Origin: Mycobacterium sp. OAS707
Lineage (GTDB): Bacteria; Actinomycetota; Actinomycetes; Mycobacteriales; Mycobacteriaceae
Direction: 5' to 3'
Length of the DNA: 64,000 nt
Assembly: GCF_014873705.1 (NCBI RefSeq)
Contig: NZ_JADBDS010000002.1
Coordinates: 806,001 to 870,000, forward strand
The notes under the pieces were generated by a model that saw only the letters and a program-made list of their open reading frames with translations, did not search any database and was not told the origin of the DNA. The first letter of the stretch is position 1. Each line of letters opens with the position of its first letter. Shown piece after piece: positions 1-8,733 of the stretch. The translations under genes and the position numbers were made by a program.

Positions 1-1
1 A

Positions 2-40
2 TTCGGCCCGCCACCGGGGGAGGGAGAGTGGCGGGCCGAA
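2..40 (-). terminator. Hairpin downstream of the first secreted-protein gene
   Basis: A perfect 13-bp inverted repeat (TTCGGCCCGCCAC at 2-14, GTGGCGGGCCGAA at 28-40) encloses a 13-nt purine-rich loop. It lies 17 nt past the stop of the leftward gene ending at 57, where a transcription terminator is expected. No clear U-tract follows in the leftward direction, so it may be a U-less actinobacterial terminator or an mRNA-stabilising hairpin. Confidence 0.6.
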
Positions 41-56
41 CGATTGATGCAGCGGG

Positions 57-413
57 TCAGCGTTGTGCGACGAGCACAGGCAGGTTGCGGTCGAAGACCG
101 GCTTCTTGCCCACGGTGCCGGTACCGCCGCTCACGGTGCCCTTGCCGCCGTCAGCGCGCTGCGGCGCGGTGGTGATGACGATCTTGCCCCCGCGGCAGCT
201 GACGATGTGGCCGTCGACGAACACATCCTGGCCGTCGTCGATCGGGATGTCGTAACCGTCGGCGTCGGTGTAGGTGCACCCGCCGGAGCCGGGGGTCGGC
301 TCGTTGTCGACGGCGAAGGCGGTCGCCGGGGCCATGGCGAGAATGCCGAAGGCGCCGAGGACGGTCGCTGCGTACTTGAGGCCGGTCAGCTTGCGGGGGG
401 CTGCAGTGGTCAT
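57..413 (-). CDS. Small secreted protein of unknown function
   Basis: 118 aa. I start at the ATG at 413 because a good ribosome binding site (GAGAGGAA) precedes it and it gives a clean signal peptide: basic start, then a hydrophobic stretch (AATVLGAFGILAMAPATAFA), with likely cleavage near residue 34. A reading frame 36 codons longer exists but lacks these signs. The mature part holds two cysteines in a short aspartate-rich domain and a Gly/Thr-rich linker, and should be exported. I do not recognise the family. A perfect hairpin follows the stop. No partner gene is evident. Confidence 0.75.
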   Translation of the reverse strand: MTTAAPRKLTGLKYAATVLGAFGILAMAPATAFAVDNEPTPGSGGCTYTDADGYDIPIDDGQDVFVDGHIVSCRGGKIVITTAPQRADGGKGTVSGGTGTVGKKPVFDRNLPVLVAQR

Positions 414-689
414 CGTGGTGAATTCCTCTCGGGGAGTTTGGTGTCGGTGCCTGTTGTGGTGTTGAGAGAAATACTGCTGGTCAGCGGGCGCCCGCGTAAT
501 CGCCCACAAGCCAGATTCCACTGCTGGAATGGGAAGACTTTCCTATCCCCCGGGTAAGGACGGCGCGGACATCAATGGTCGGAGCGCCGGCGACCGCGGC
601 TGCAGCGGCGTTGCCCGTTGCGGCCGTGGAGTATGCGACTCAAACGCCGAGAGTCTGGCGTTCTACGTCAGCTGGGACAAGTTGGACTG

Positions 690-848
690 TCAGTCGTCTT
701 TGGCGTGGCCCGGCCGGCCGGGAGTCGGGTCGTTGGCGGGGTCGGCCAGCGGATGAGGCCCTTTGGCGTCCTCCGGCAGGGCGTGATCGTCCCCGCCGGG
801 ATTCGGGTCACCTGATGGATCTACGTGATACTTCTCGCCGTCGCCCAT
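690..848 (-). CDS. Small acidic hydrophilic protein, unknown
   Basis: 52 aa, rich in Asp, Pro, Gly and His, with no hydrophobic segment. It is probably a small, disordered cytosolic protein. The start at 848 is chosen for a strong AGAGGGG ribosome binding site 6 nt upstream; a longer frame back to 977 has no such signal. The residues DPxxDPNPGGDDH give it a repetitive look. It lies 83 nt downstream of the kinase gene on the same strand, so co-transcription is possible. I know no function. Existence rests on the ribosome binding site and composition only. Confidence 0.5.
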   Translation of the reverse strand: MGDGEKYHVDPSGDPNPGGDDHALPEDAKGPHPLADPANDPTPGRPGHAKDD

Positions 849-931
849 GTCGTCCCCTCTCATCGTCGCGATAGCACATTCGAACACAGCGGCCACACGG
901 TCGGTTGATGTTTGACCGTGCAAGCACTGGT

Positions 932-2266
932 TTACGGCGGCCCGGACAGATTTCCCCGCCGAATGTCCTCGCGGCACTCGAGGCGTGTCTGGCCGGTCTG
1001 CTGGATACAGACTTCGACCTGTTGTTCAATGCCCGCGGGGTAGACGGGGTCGGTTGGGCCTTTGGAGACAGTCGGTGTCGGAACGACGCCGGAGACCAGG
1101 GACCACATGGTGTCGCCGGTTGACGGCAAACGTGCGCAGTACGCCTTCTGGCCGGTCTCGGTGACGCCGGCGGCCCCCAGGACTGCGCAGTCGGCGCCGA
1201 CGAGCACCACAGGCACTGGCGGCGCGGTCGGACTCGGCGGGGCGGCCTGGTTTTGGTGACGCCCGGCCAGCATGACGGCCGCAACTCCCCCGACGATCAG
1301 CACCGCAGCCAGCATCGCCGAAGCGATCAGCAGCGTCCGCCTTCGGTTTCCCGGCTCTGTTCGGCGACGGCGTGCAACCGCAACGGCATCCAACGTCGGT
1401 TCGCTGGCGCCAAGCTCATCCACGGTGACGTTGAGATGCCGGGCAAGAGCGTTCGCGAAGTCCTTGCACGTGCCGTAGCGATCGTCGGGCGACTTGGCGA
1501 GCGCTTTGGACAGCACCGGGCCGAGGCCGGAAAGCTCTGGTTTGCGCTTGGCGATCTCGGGCGGCGGTGCGGAAAGGTGCTGACTGATCACCACGGCAGG
1601 GTTCGGATCCTGGTACAGGAGCGAACCGGTCAAGAGCTCGAAAGCCGTTGCCGCAAGCGAGTATTGGTCAGCACGGCCGTCGAGTGTCAGACCCATCAAC
1701 TGCTCGGGTGCCGCGTAGGCCACGGTGCCGACCGCCATGTTGGTCTGCGTCAATGAGCTGGAATCGTCGACCCGTCTGGCGATGCCGAAGTCGGCCAGCA
1801 TCGCGCGCCAGCCACCGGAATCCAACTCGGCCAGAAGGATGTTCCCCGGTTTGACGTCACGGTGAAGCAGCTGGCGTTGATGGGCGTAGTCGAGCGCGTC
1901 GGCCACCGCGGTGACGATCCGGACGACTTCGTCGGGCGGCATGCCCTTGCGGTATCGCTCCTGCAATAACCGGCCAGCGTCGATGCCTTCGACGTAGGCC
2001 ATCGATATCCACAACTGGCCCTCATGCTCACCGCGGTCGTAGATGGCGACGATGTTCGGGTGCGAGAGCGTGGCGGCGTTCTGTGCTTCGCGGTTGAAGC
2101 GTTCGCGATACGTCGGATCATCCGATACCTGCTGCGCGAGCACCTTCAACGCATCGCGCCGCGGCAACCGCGGGTGCTCGACGAGGTAGACCTCCCCCAT
2201 CGCGCCTGAACCCAGCCGCTGCAGAATCGTGTACCCGGCGAATGTCTGGCCGGCTACTAACGACAT
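932..2266 (-). CDS. Membrane Ser/Thr protein kinase (PknF/PknI-like)
   Basis: 444 aa. A Hanks-type kinase domain spans about residues 10-275: glycine loop GSGAMGEV (19-26), ATP-binding Lys41, catalytic HRD 135-137, metal-binding DFG 159-161, activation loop with several Ser/Thr (169-176), and APE 186-188. A juxtamembrane linker leads to one membrane helix (about 311-334) and an outside domain of about 110 residues with four cysteines, likely two disulphides. This is the usual mycobacterial STPK layout: an external sensor coupled to an internal kinase. All catalytic residues are present, so it should be active. Ligand and substrates cannot be told; nearby secreted-protein genes are possible functional neighbours. 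Confidence 0.93.
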   Translation of the reverse strand: MSLVAGQTFAGYTILQRLGSGAMGEVYLVEHPRLPRRDALKVLAQQVSDDPTYRERFNREAQNAATLSHPNIVAIYDRGEHEGQLWISMAYVEGIDAGRLLQERYRKGMPPDEVVRIVTAVADALDYAHQRQLLHRDVKPGNILLAELDSGGWRAMLADFGIARRVDDSSSLTQTNMAVGTVAYAAPEQLMGLTLDGRADQYSLAATAFELLTGSLLYQDPNPAVVISQHLSAPPPEIAKRKPELSGLGPVLSKALAKSPDDRYGTCKDFANALARHLNVTVDELGASEPTLDAVAVARRRRTEPGNRRRTLLIASAMLAAVLIVGGVAAVMLAGRHQNQAAPPSPTAPPVPVVLVGADCAVLGAAGVTETGQKAYCARLPSTGDTMWSLVSGVVPTPTVSKGPTDPVYPAGIEQQVEVCIQQTGQTRLECREDIRRGNLSGPP

Positions 2267-2393
2267 GTCGGGATCCTATCGGCGTCAACCCGCGATGACG
2301 GGTCGCGCGCTGGTAACACCCGCATCTCAAAATGCGCCGCCTCCTGCGTGCCGCTCGCACCAAGTGGGTAAGCAGCGGTAGGACGGACTCAAT

Positions 2394-2699
2394 ATGACCA
2401 TGCTTGCGAAAACCACATTGCTGGTGGCGGCGATAGTCGGCGCACTGCTAGGCGCGCCGGATGCTGCCGCCACCCCCGAGAACGATTTCTGCCGGAGCAT
2501 GGCCGGCGTGGGTTTCACCGGCGACTGCACCGCCCTCACCGCGCTCGCCCGAGACGCGTGCGCTCAGAAGGCCCGCGGCGTCGATCTGACTACTGTGGCG
2601 CAGAAGTTGGACCTCGCGACGAAGAACGAGAACCTGTCCAACTACATCATTGCCGGTGCGCAGATCTACTTCTGTCCAGACCGCCCCCCAACGACCTGA
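2394..2699 (+). CDS. Secreted DUF732-family protein
   Basis: 101 aa. A signal peptide at residues 1-26 (hydrophobic core LLVAAIVGALLGAP, AxA-type site at DAAA) is followed by a compact helical domain with four cysteines (33, 45, 57, 94). The pattern FCRSMAGVGF ... DACAQKARG ... YFC is typical of DUF732, a small exported domain common in mycobacteria with no known biochemical role. A second in-frame ATG two codons downstream could also be used. It diverges from the kinase gene across about 127 bp, so the two may share a control region. Confidence 0.88.
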   Translation: MTMLAKTTLLVAAIVGALLGAPDAAATPENDFCRSMAGVGFTGDCTALTALARDACAQKARGVDLTTVAQKLDLATKNENLSNYIIAGAQIYFCPDRPPTT

Positions 2700-2714
2700 A
2701 GCGCGCATACGGGG

Positions 2715-2892
2715 CTAGTCGCGATCGCCTGGGAGTTGTCGGAGAACCGATTCCAGCAATACCGGCGCGGGCAGAAAATCGCCGTATCCACCCATCGGCG
2801 AATAGTGGTAGTTGTGGCAGACATTCATGTCCGGCCAGACCGAGAACGGCCGGCGTCAAGGCGGTAACCGCCAGTGCCACTCCTGACTTCAT
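2715..2892 (-). pseudogene. Possible frameshifted small secreted-protein gene
   Basis: From the ATG at 2892 a convincing signal peptide can be read (MKSGVALAVTALTPAVLGLA). In that frame the rest looks random. From 2828, one frame over, 37 codons read like real protein (CHNYHYSPMGGYG, then FLPAPVLLESVLRQLPGD) and stop at 2715. Joining the two needs a single +1 shift near 2828. This suggests a small exported protein of about 60 residues broken by an indel, or a sequencing error. It sits alone in an otherwise empty 420-bp gap (2700-3121). No homologue was checked; composition and sense are the only evidence. Confidence 0.4.
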
Positions 2893-3121
2893 CGTTGCTC
2901 GGACGGCCTGACGAGGGTTCCAAGAATTCCCCAAGGCCGCTGCCGCACGCTTCACCTACCGGTCGGGGCGTCGGCACTGAAGGAGCATCGTGTACCAAAA
3001 ACTGCTGGTCATCTCCACTTTCCAGCGTGTCAGACCGGAGTACAATCCGACCTACGCATTTTGGGGAGCGCGCAAAGCGGCTGCGGCCGTTGGCCGGAGT
3101 CGTCGCGCGAGAGGGGGACCA

Positions 3122-3733
3122 ATGAGCTCAGCCATTTCCGTCGTCCGTCATCCCCTTGCGATCGGTGCAATCGCCGTTGCGGTGAGCATTCTGGCTGGCG
3201 GAGCTCCGCTCGCCTCCGCCGCACCGGGCTGTGATGGTCGGTGCGACGTGACAGTCGCCGGTCCGAGCGGTGGATCGTCGAACAAGAACGGCGGTTCGCA
3301 CGGTGCCCAGCCCACGATCCCCACGGTGAAGTTGCCGCCTCCGGCGATCATCAACGCGCAAACCGTTGTGCAGACGGCTCCTCCACCACCACCTCCGGTC
3401 AGGATCCCGCCACCGGTGATCGAGGTTTACCAACCCAGCATTCCTGTCGACACGCAGCCTCACGATGTACTACCCGTGGATGTCGCTCCGTCCGTTGTGC
3501 CCGTCGCGCCGGCGCCCGTTGAGATTCCGTTGCTTCCGCCGCCGCCGTCGGCACCGCCCGCCCCGGTATCAACACCAATGCCCCGTGTGCTGTTCACCAG
3601 CAGCGCGGAGCCGGGTACCCAGGCGCTGACGCTCATCGTGCTGTTCATGGCGTGCGGATGCTGGATATACGGCAATCGGATCGCATCGCAGATGACTGTG
3701 CGAAAGAAAGAGCGTGTGGCGGCGGGCGCGTAG
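3122..3733 (+). CDS. Proline-rich exported protein with C-terminal membrane anchor
   Basis: 203 aa. The ATG at 3122 has a strong GAGAGGGGG ribosome binding site; a frame 44 codons longer exists but is not signal-like. A signal peptide covers residues 1-33 (AIGAIAVAVSILAGGAPLASA). The centre is low-complexity, Pro/Val-rich with PPPPPPVRIPPP runs, and probably spans the cell wall as an extended rod. A hydrophobic helix near the C-terminus (ALTLIVLFMACGCWIYG) is followed by a basic tail, so the protein is likely anchored with its bulk outside. Its last 20 nt overlap the next gene, indicating coupled translation. Function unknown. Confidence 0.8.
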   Translation: MSSAISVVRHPLAIGAIAVAVSILAGGAPLASAAPGCDGRCDVTVAGPSGGSSNKNGGSHGAQPTIPTVKLPPPAIINAQTVVQTAPPPPPPVRIPPPVIEVYQPSIPVDTQPHDVLPVDVAPSVVPVAPAPVEIPLLPPPPSAPPAPVSTPMPRVLFTSSAEPGTQALTLIVLFMACGCWIYGNRIASQMTVRKKERVAAGA

Positions 3734-4565
3734 CGCCGTCGCGGTCGTGGTCCTTGCGGCCGCGACGATCCTCATCGGCGCACCAAGCGCGCACGCCCAG
3801 GACAACCCGGTCATCATTCACGCGACTCTCGACGGCCACGATGTGGCCATCGGTGCGAGCGCCGAGCCGATCCCGCTGTACCCCGACAGGGTCATCGACG
3901 TCACCGTAGATGTGGCGAACCACGGGACGGATCCGATCGAGATCTCCTCGGTGCAGTTGGTCGGCCGCGTGCTCGGCCTGACGTTCTTCAGTTTCGCGAC
4001 GGGCGTCGAACTGACCGTCGCACCGGGCGCCAGCGGCACCGTGCATTACCAACTCGACCTCACCGACCTCAAGCATCAGGCGACTGGCCTCATCGAAACG
4101 CAGTTGGTCGTGCGCAACCACGCCCACGACACGGTCGCGGTGGTGCACATGGTCGCAGATGTCCGCGGCTCGCTATGGTCGGTATACGGCTTGCTGGGCT
4201 TGGCACTGCTCGTACTCACGACGCTTGCCACCGTCGATGCTGCCATCGCGATCGCCCGCCACAAGGTGTCCCAAAACCGTTGGCGCCGCGGGCTTCGGCT
4301 GCTGACCCCCGGTATCGGTATCGGGCTGGTGCTTGCGTTCTCGGCGTCCGTTGCCCGCTGGTGGGTACCAAGCACGGGGACCTGGCTGCTGGCGGCCGGC
4401 ATCACCGCCGCGACGTTCTTCGTGCTCGGCTACTTCTCGCCGACGCCGTCGGACGAAGAGGAGGACGAGGACGACGTTTACGTCGAGTCGGATGGAGACA
4501 CGGCAGTCGTAGCGGCGGTCGACTCTGACGCGACGCTCGTCGACGAAACCCGGTCCGAGGCTTAA
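3714..4565 (+). CDS. Exported multi-pass membrane protein with acidic tail
   Basis: 283 aa from the GTG at 3714, inside the end of the preceding gene. Signal peptide about 1-28 (cleavage after AHA), then an outside beta-rich domain (about 30-145) with the flavour of an Ig-like or DUF916-type fold, then three hydrophobic helices (about 150-172, 195-215, 220-240) and a cytosolic tail with a run of Asp/Glu. Overlap with the proline-rich gene implies one operon and probably one envelope structure. Its end overlaps the end of the convergent kinase gene by 4 nt. I do not recognise a named family. Confidence 0.75.
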   Translation: MWRRARSAVAVVVLAAATILIGAPSAHAQDNPVIIHATLDGHDVAIGASAEPIPLYPDRVIDVTVDVANHGTDPIEISSVQLVGRVLGLTFFSFATGVELTVAPGASGTVHYQLDLTDLKHQATGLIETQLVVRNHAHDTVAVVHMVADVRGSLWSVYGLLGLALLVLTTLATVDAAIAIARHKVSQNRWRRGLRLLTPGIGIGLVLAFSASVARWWVPSTGTWLLAAGITAATFFVLGYFSPTPSDEEEDEDDVYVESDGDTAVVAAVDSDATLVDETRSEA

Positions 4566-6268
4566 CGGCGGCTGCCGCGCGCCCGTTCGTCGCGTACCCG
4601 ACGGCCCCGCTGGCCCGCCGCGATCGCGGCGGCCAAACCCGCGCCCGCACCGAGGCCTGCAGACACGATCAGGGTGGCGACGGTGGGGGGCTCACCGAGC
4701 AAGATCCACGCAGCGGCGACGACGGCGGCGGCCAGCGCCGCTGCGAACAACGGCACGGCCACCACGGATGAAGGACGCTCACGCCCTCGGCGCAGCACCC
4801 GCAGGTGGGACTCGAGGTAGGCGCCCGCAATCAGCACGACAATTCCCGTCGCGGCCGCCAGCGCGGTGGTAACCGCAGATTGCTTGCTGCTCAACGTGAT
4901 TCGTTCTGCGCCGATTGGGGTGTTATCACGCAGCACGGTGATTTCGGCAGGCAAGTTGCCCGCCAACACATAACGGTTGACCGGCGGCGGGACAACCGCA
5001 CCACCCCCGGGACCCAGTTGCGCCTCGCGACGTCCGACTGAGAAGCCGAGGACATCGACCGACAGTGCGACCGAGTCGGCACCGGCGGTGGTGACCCCGA
5101 CGGGGATCGGTTTCGAAAGGTCGACGGGTACCTCGTGGTTGCTCTTGGGGTCGTTGCCGTTGATGGTCACGGCGCCGGGCGCCAGGTCGCCGCCGGTCGG
5201 GACGGAACCAAGGCCGACGAGGGCGACCGCGACAGCGGCCAACGCCAGTGCGGCCGCGATTGCCGAGGCAATCGTCGGCGAACGTGACGCGCTTGGCTGA
5301 CGGGCAGCGGCGGAGGGCGTGGGCCTAGGCGCGAGCACGGTTCGCAAGTCTTCGGTGGACTGCGAGGAGGGGTGTACCAGTGTGGCCGCGTCATCCGGGG
5401 ATGGCTCCACAATCGTGGTGGCCGCCCCCGAACTCGGCGGAAGCGGGGACACCTGGTTGGACAGCGCTGCGCGGGCGGCCGCGGCGAGTTCGGACGCGCT
5501 CTGATAGCGCTGCTGCGGATCTTTGGCCATGCCCCTGGCGATCACCGAGTCGAAGGCGGCGGGGACCGCGGGGTTCACCGACGTCGGGCGCGGCGGATCC
5601 TTGGTCATGTGTCCGGCCATCACGTGCTCGAGGCTGTTACCGGGGTACGGCGCCTTCCCGGTCAGGCATTCGTGCAGCACACAAGCGAGCGCGTAGATAT
5701 CGGCGCGCGCGTCGGCGTGGCCGGTGGTGAACCGCTCGGGGGCCATGTACGCCACGGTGCCCAGCACCGAGCCGGTCTGCGTGATCCTGGTGTCGGATTC
5801 GTCGTGGGCGATGCCGAAATCGATCAGGTAGACGAATTCGGAGGGCGTCATCAGCATGTTGGACGGTTTGACGTCGCGGTGCACGAGCCCGTGCGAGTGG
5901 GCCGTATCCAGTGCGGCGGCAACCTGTTCGATCACTTTGACCGCGAGCTCGGGGGTCATCGGCCCGCGCTCGGCCAGCGACGTGTGCAGATCGATTCCTT
6001 CGACTATCGGCATCACGAGATACAGCCGACCGTCTATCTCGCCCGTGTCATAGATCGGGATGATGTGCGGTTCGTTCAGTCGCGCCACCGTGTAGGCCTC
6101 GCGCCGGAAACGCTGCACGTACCCGCGTTCGCCAAGCAGATTGGCGGGCAACACCTTGATCGCGACGTCGCGCCCGATTTCCGTGTCGTGAGCCCGGTAC
6201 ACCTGACCCATGCCGCCCTGGCCGATCAGGCTGATCAGCCGATAACGCCCGAAGAGTTCTTCATCCAC
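4562..6268 (-). CDS. Membrane Ser/Thr protein kinase with four predicted TM helices
   Basis: 568 aa from a GTG start. Kinase domain about 8-270: glycine loop GQGGMGQV (16-23), Lys38, HRD 130-132, DFG 150-152, APE 176-178, all intact, with a Ser/Thr-rich activation loop. A long linker leads to TM1 (ASAIAAALALAAVAVALVG), an outside domain of about 100 residues, then three more hydrophobic helices near the C-terminus. Most mycobacterial kinases have one TM helix, so this multi-helix tail is less usual. It converges with the envelope operon at 3122-4565, suggesting the kinase may monitor or modify those proteins (inference). Ligand unknown. Confidence 0.92.
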   Translation of the reverse strand: MDEELFGRYRLISLIGQGGMGQVYRAHDTEIGRDVAIKVLPANLLGERGYVQRFRREAYTVARLNEPHIIPIYDTGEIDGRLYLVMPIVEGIDLHTSLAERGPMTPELAVKVIEQVAAALDTAHSHGLVHRDVKPSNMLMTPSEFVYLIDFGIAHDESDTRITQTGSVLGTVAYMAPERFTTGHADARADIYALACVLHECLTGKAPYPGNSLEHVMAGHMTKDPPRPTSVNPAVPAAFDSVIARGMAKDPQQRYQSASELAAAARAALSNQVSPLPPSSGAATTIVEPSPDDAATLVHPSSQSTEDLRTVLAPRPTPSAAARQPSASRSPTIASAIAAALALAAVAVALVGLGSVPTGGDLAPGAVTINGNDPKSNHEVPVDLSKPIPVGVTTAGADSVALSVDVLGFSVGRREAQLGPGGGAVVPPPVNRYVLAGNLPAEITVLRDNTPIGAERITLSSKQSAVTTALAAATGIVVLIAGAYLESHLRVLRRGRERPSSVVAVPLFAAALAAAVVAAAWILLGEPPTVATLIVSAGLGAGAGLAAAIAAGQRGRRVRDERARGSRR

Positions 6269-6358
6269 CGAGGAACGGCCTTAGCACGCTCAGCATGCTA
6301 TCGACCGATTGCTCGGCGTGCGCCTTGTTCGATCGGCTCCACAGGTCATCGGGGTCCT

Positions 6359-7261
6359 TCACAGCCCGGCGGACCGTCGTCGCCGCCTGTTGGGAATGAA
6401 CAGCACGGCCGCCATGACTGCGCATATCGCTCCTCCAATAAACGGCCACTTTGGGATGCCCGGCGCAAACGCCCAGCCGTTGTACACATGGACGTCGAGC
6501 ACTGAACCGTCCTGCACACCGTGAGTGTCACCCCAGATTTGGCCCGTGTGGGTCTTCTCTTCGAGAGTCCATGTGCCCCGACAGCTTCGGGCGCGCTTCG
6601 CGGTGTGACTGCAACTGACTATCGTGGCCCGCGTCGGCATACCGACGTGGTAGCCGTAGACCTGATATGCGCCAAAGCCGAAGAGCAGCAACGAAAGAGC
6701 AACGCCAAGGGCCGCCGACATCCGGTATGACTTGGTGCGCCAACTTCGACGATTTTCGAGCATCTGCGATGCCACCGCAGAGTCGGGTGGCGCCGATACC
6801 GCGTGGGCCCCGGCCTGTGTCACCGAGAACTCCTGCAGCTGGCCGGCCAGTTCGGCCGCGATGCCGCTTGAGCCGAGTTCCAAGTCCAATTCTGCCGACT
6901 GGGCACGAGATTTGAGGTGGTACAACCACAAGCCGTCATCGTCCCGGACGGTCGTTATTTCGGCATCCCCTCGGGCAAGGGTGAGTATCGGTGACCCGAT
7001 CGGCCGGTAACCGGTCATGCCTCGGTCGGTGTCGGTAATCAGAATTCGCGTCGGTGTGAGGATGAGAAACATTGTCTGTGGCAGTCGAGCCTGTGGCTGC
7101 CCGTTGACGATCAGCGACGGCCGCCACAACGGAGTAAAGCTGTCCAAGCGCATCCTGTCGTGCATGGTTGCGGCGTTGAGCGCGATGCAGCGCAGAATCG
7201 GCTCGCCCAGCTCCGATGACAGCTGCGACGCGAGCCGTTGCTCATATTTTCGGAGCGCCAT
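6359..7261 (-). CDS. Membrane protein of unknown function, two TM helices
   Basis: 300 aa. The ATG at 7261 sits behind a G-rich ribosome binding site and gives MALRKYEQRL; an upstream start at 7318 is less likely. The first 185 residues look like a soluble cytosolic domain with alternating strands (MFLILTPTRILITD). A TM helix follows (AALGVALSLLLFGFGAYQVYG), then about 60 outside residues with a Cys pair (SCSHTAKRARSC), a second TM helix (PFIGGAICAVMAAVLFIP) and a basic tail. The gene is 90 nt upstream of the kinase gene on the same strand and may share its operon. Family not recognised. Confidence 0.75.
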   Translation of the reverse strand: MALRKYEQRLASQLSSELGEPILRCIALNAATMHDRMRLDSFTPLWRPSLIVNGQPQARLPQTMFLILTPTRILITDTDRGMTGYRPIGSPILTLARGDAEITTVRDDDGLWLYHLKSRAQSAELDLELGSSGIAAELAGQLQEFSVTQAGAHAVSAPPDSAVASQMLENRRSWRTKSYRMSAALGVALSLLLFGFGAYQVYGYHVGMPTRATIVSCSHTAKRARSCRGTWTLEEKTHTGQIWGDTHGVQDGSVLDVHVYNGWAFAPGIPKWPFIGGAICAVMAAVLFIPNRRRRRSAGL

Positions 7262-7530
7262 CACCCCCACCCCCCAGGTCAGAGACCAAGAATAAGCGCC
7301 GCCCGCGGCACCCAGCACGCATTTCGCTGCGACGGCACAGGTGACCCGGCACGCCTTACTGACGCGGGCGTCGAAGCCTCAACGATCAGCCGAAGTACGG
7401 GAGCTCTGTTGTTTCCCACTCCCACAATGGATCCCGACACAGCTGGGTCGCCGGCGCGGTCTCAGCGTGTTTTTCAACGCGGACCGTTCGATTCTGGAAA
7501 AGTTCGGCGCGATCAGAACAGGAGAGGCGT

Positions 7531-8688
7531 GTGACGACCACCCATACCGAACAGCTCCCGCTGCTGACCCGGCGCGACCGCATCATGATCACCATCACGG
7601 TTGTCGCGGCTGCGGCCGCCGGAGTTCTGCACTTCGCCCACATGAACGCAGTGCTGGCGTTCATTGTGTCCGCGCTTGCGCTGGCCACGCTGGCATCTCT
7701 GGTCGGCCGATCGGTCGAGGCCCTCGGAGACCGGCTCGGGCCCAACGCGACTGGGATATTGCAGACGGCGCTGGGGAACCTGCCTGAGCTGTTCGTCATC
7801 CTGTTCGCACTCAAAGCAGGCCTTTACGACGTGGTGAAGGCCACCATCGTCGGCTCGATTCTGTCCAACGTCCTGCTGGTGCTGGGGCTGGCATTCGTGG
7901 TGGGCGGTATCAAGCACGGCCGTCAGCGCTTCGCCGCCGACGATGGGCGCACCCTCGGACTGATGTTCACTCTCGCGGTGTTCATCCTCGCAATCCCGTC
8001 GCTGACCGCTGCCATCCACTCCCCGGCGCAGCAGCATGAGCGGGCGGTGTCTGTCGTCGTCTCCATCGTCATGTTGGTCCTGTTCGGACTCTCGCTGCCG
8101 GCCATGCTAGGCAAGCGGTCTTCAGACCCATCGACGCACACAGCTCACGATCCCGCCAGAGCGTCGTCACCCATTGTGGCGAGCCCCGATTCGGCCAAGG
8201 CCGCCAGTGTGGCGACAGCACACGGCGAGTGGCCGCTGGCGATGGCCATCGGCATGCTGGGCGCCGCCGGTATCGGTGCGGCATTTGTGTCGGAATGGTT
8301 CGTCGCCGCCCTGGAGCCGGCGATGCGCGCAGCGGGCATCAACGAGGTTTTCGCCGGTCTGGTGATCGTGGCCATCGCCGGCAACGCGGTGGAGAACTTC
8401 GTTGGCATTCAGTTGGCCGCCAAGAACCAGATGGACTACGCGGTGCAGGTGATCGTGCAGTCGCCCGTGCAGATCGCGCTGACCATCGCCCCGATTGTCT
8501 GCCTGGCGGCGGTCTGGCTTGGTCAGCCCGGTTTCGATCTGGTGTTCTCGCCGCTGCTGTTGGCGTCGATGATCATGTCGGCGTTGGTCGCGGTGCTGGT
8601 TATCTTCGACGGCGAGTCGACCTGGTTCGAAGGAGCGGTGCTCATCGCGCTCTATGTGGCGATCGCTACGTCGTTCTGGTGGGGCTGA
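7531..8688 (+). CDS. Ca2+/H+ antiporter family membrane protein (CaCA superfamily)
   Basis: 385 aa, GTG start behind AGGAGAGG. About eleven hydrophobic helices. Two related alpha-repeat motifs mark the cation/Ca2+ exchanger superfamily: GNLPELFVILFALKAG with GSILSNVLLVLG in the first half, and AGNAVENFVGIQLAAKNQMD with VQSPVQIALTIAP in the second. The acidic Glu in each repeat is the expected ion ligand. A His/Ser-rich cytosolic loop separates the halves. It probably exchanges cytosolic Ca2+ (or another cation) for protons. Transcribed alone, divergent from the gene ending at 6359 across about 270 bp that must hold both promoters. Confidence 0.9.
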   Translation: MTTTHTEQLPLLTRRDRIMITITVVAAAAAGVLHFAHMNAVLAFIVSALALATLASLVGRSVEALGDRLGPNATGILQTALGNLPELFVILFALKAGLYDVVKATIVGSILSNVLLVLGLAFVVGGIKHGRQRFAADDGRTLGLMFTLAVFILAIPSLTAAIHSPAQQHERAVSVVVSIVMLVLFGLSLPAMLGKRSSDPSTHTAHDPARASSPIVASPDSAKAASVATAHGEWPLAMAIGMLGAAGIGAAFVSEWFVAALEPAMRAAGINEVFAGLVIVAIAGNAVENFVGIQLAAKNQMDYAVQVIVQSPVQIALTIAPIVCLAAVWLGQPGFDLVFSPLLLASMIMSALVAVLVIFDGESTWFEGAVLIALYVAIATSFWWG

Positions 8689-8733
8689 CCGCAGCTGCTG
8701 GCTTATTCTCGAAAACGATTGCCACACAACCAC

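Noticed and set aside
6283..6303. TAGCA-N9-TGCTA considered as a CIRCE element for HrcA
   Set aside because: CIRCE arms are 9 bp (TTAGCACTC/GAGTGCTAA); only 5 bp match and the next gene is a kinase, not a chaperonin.
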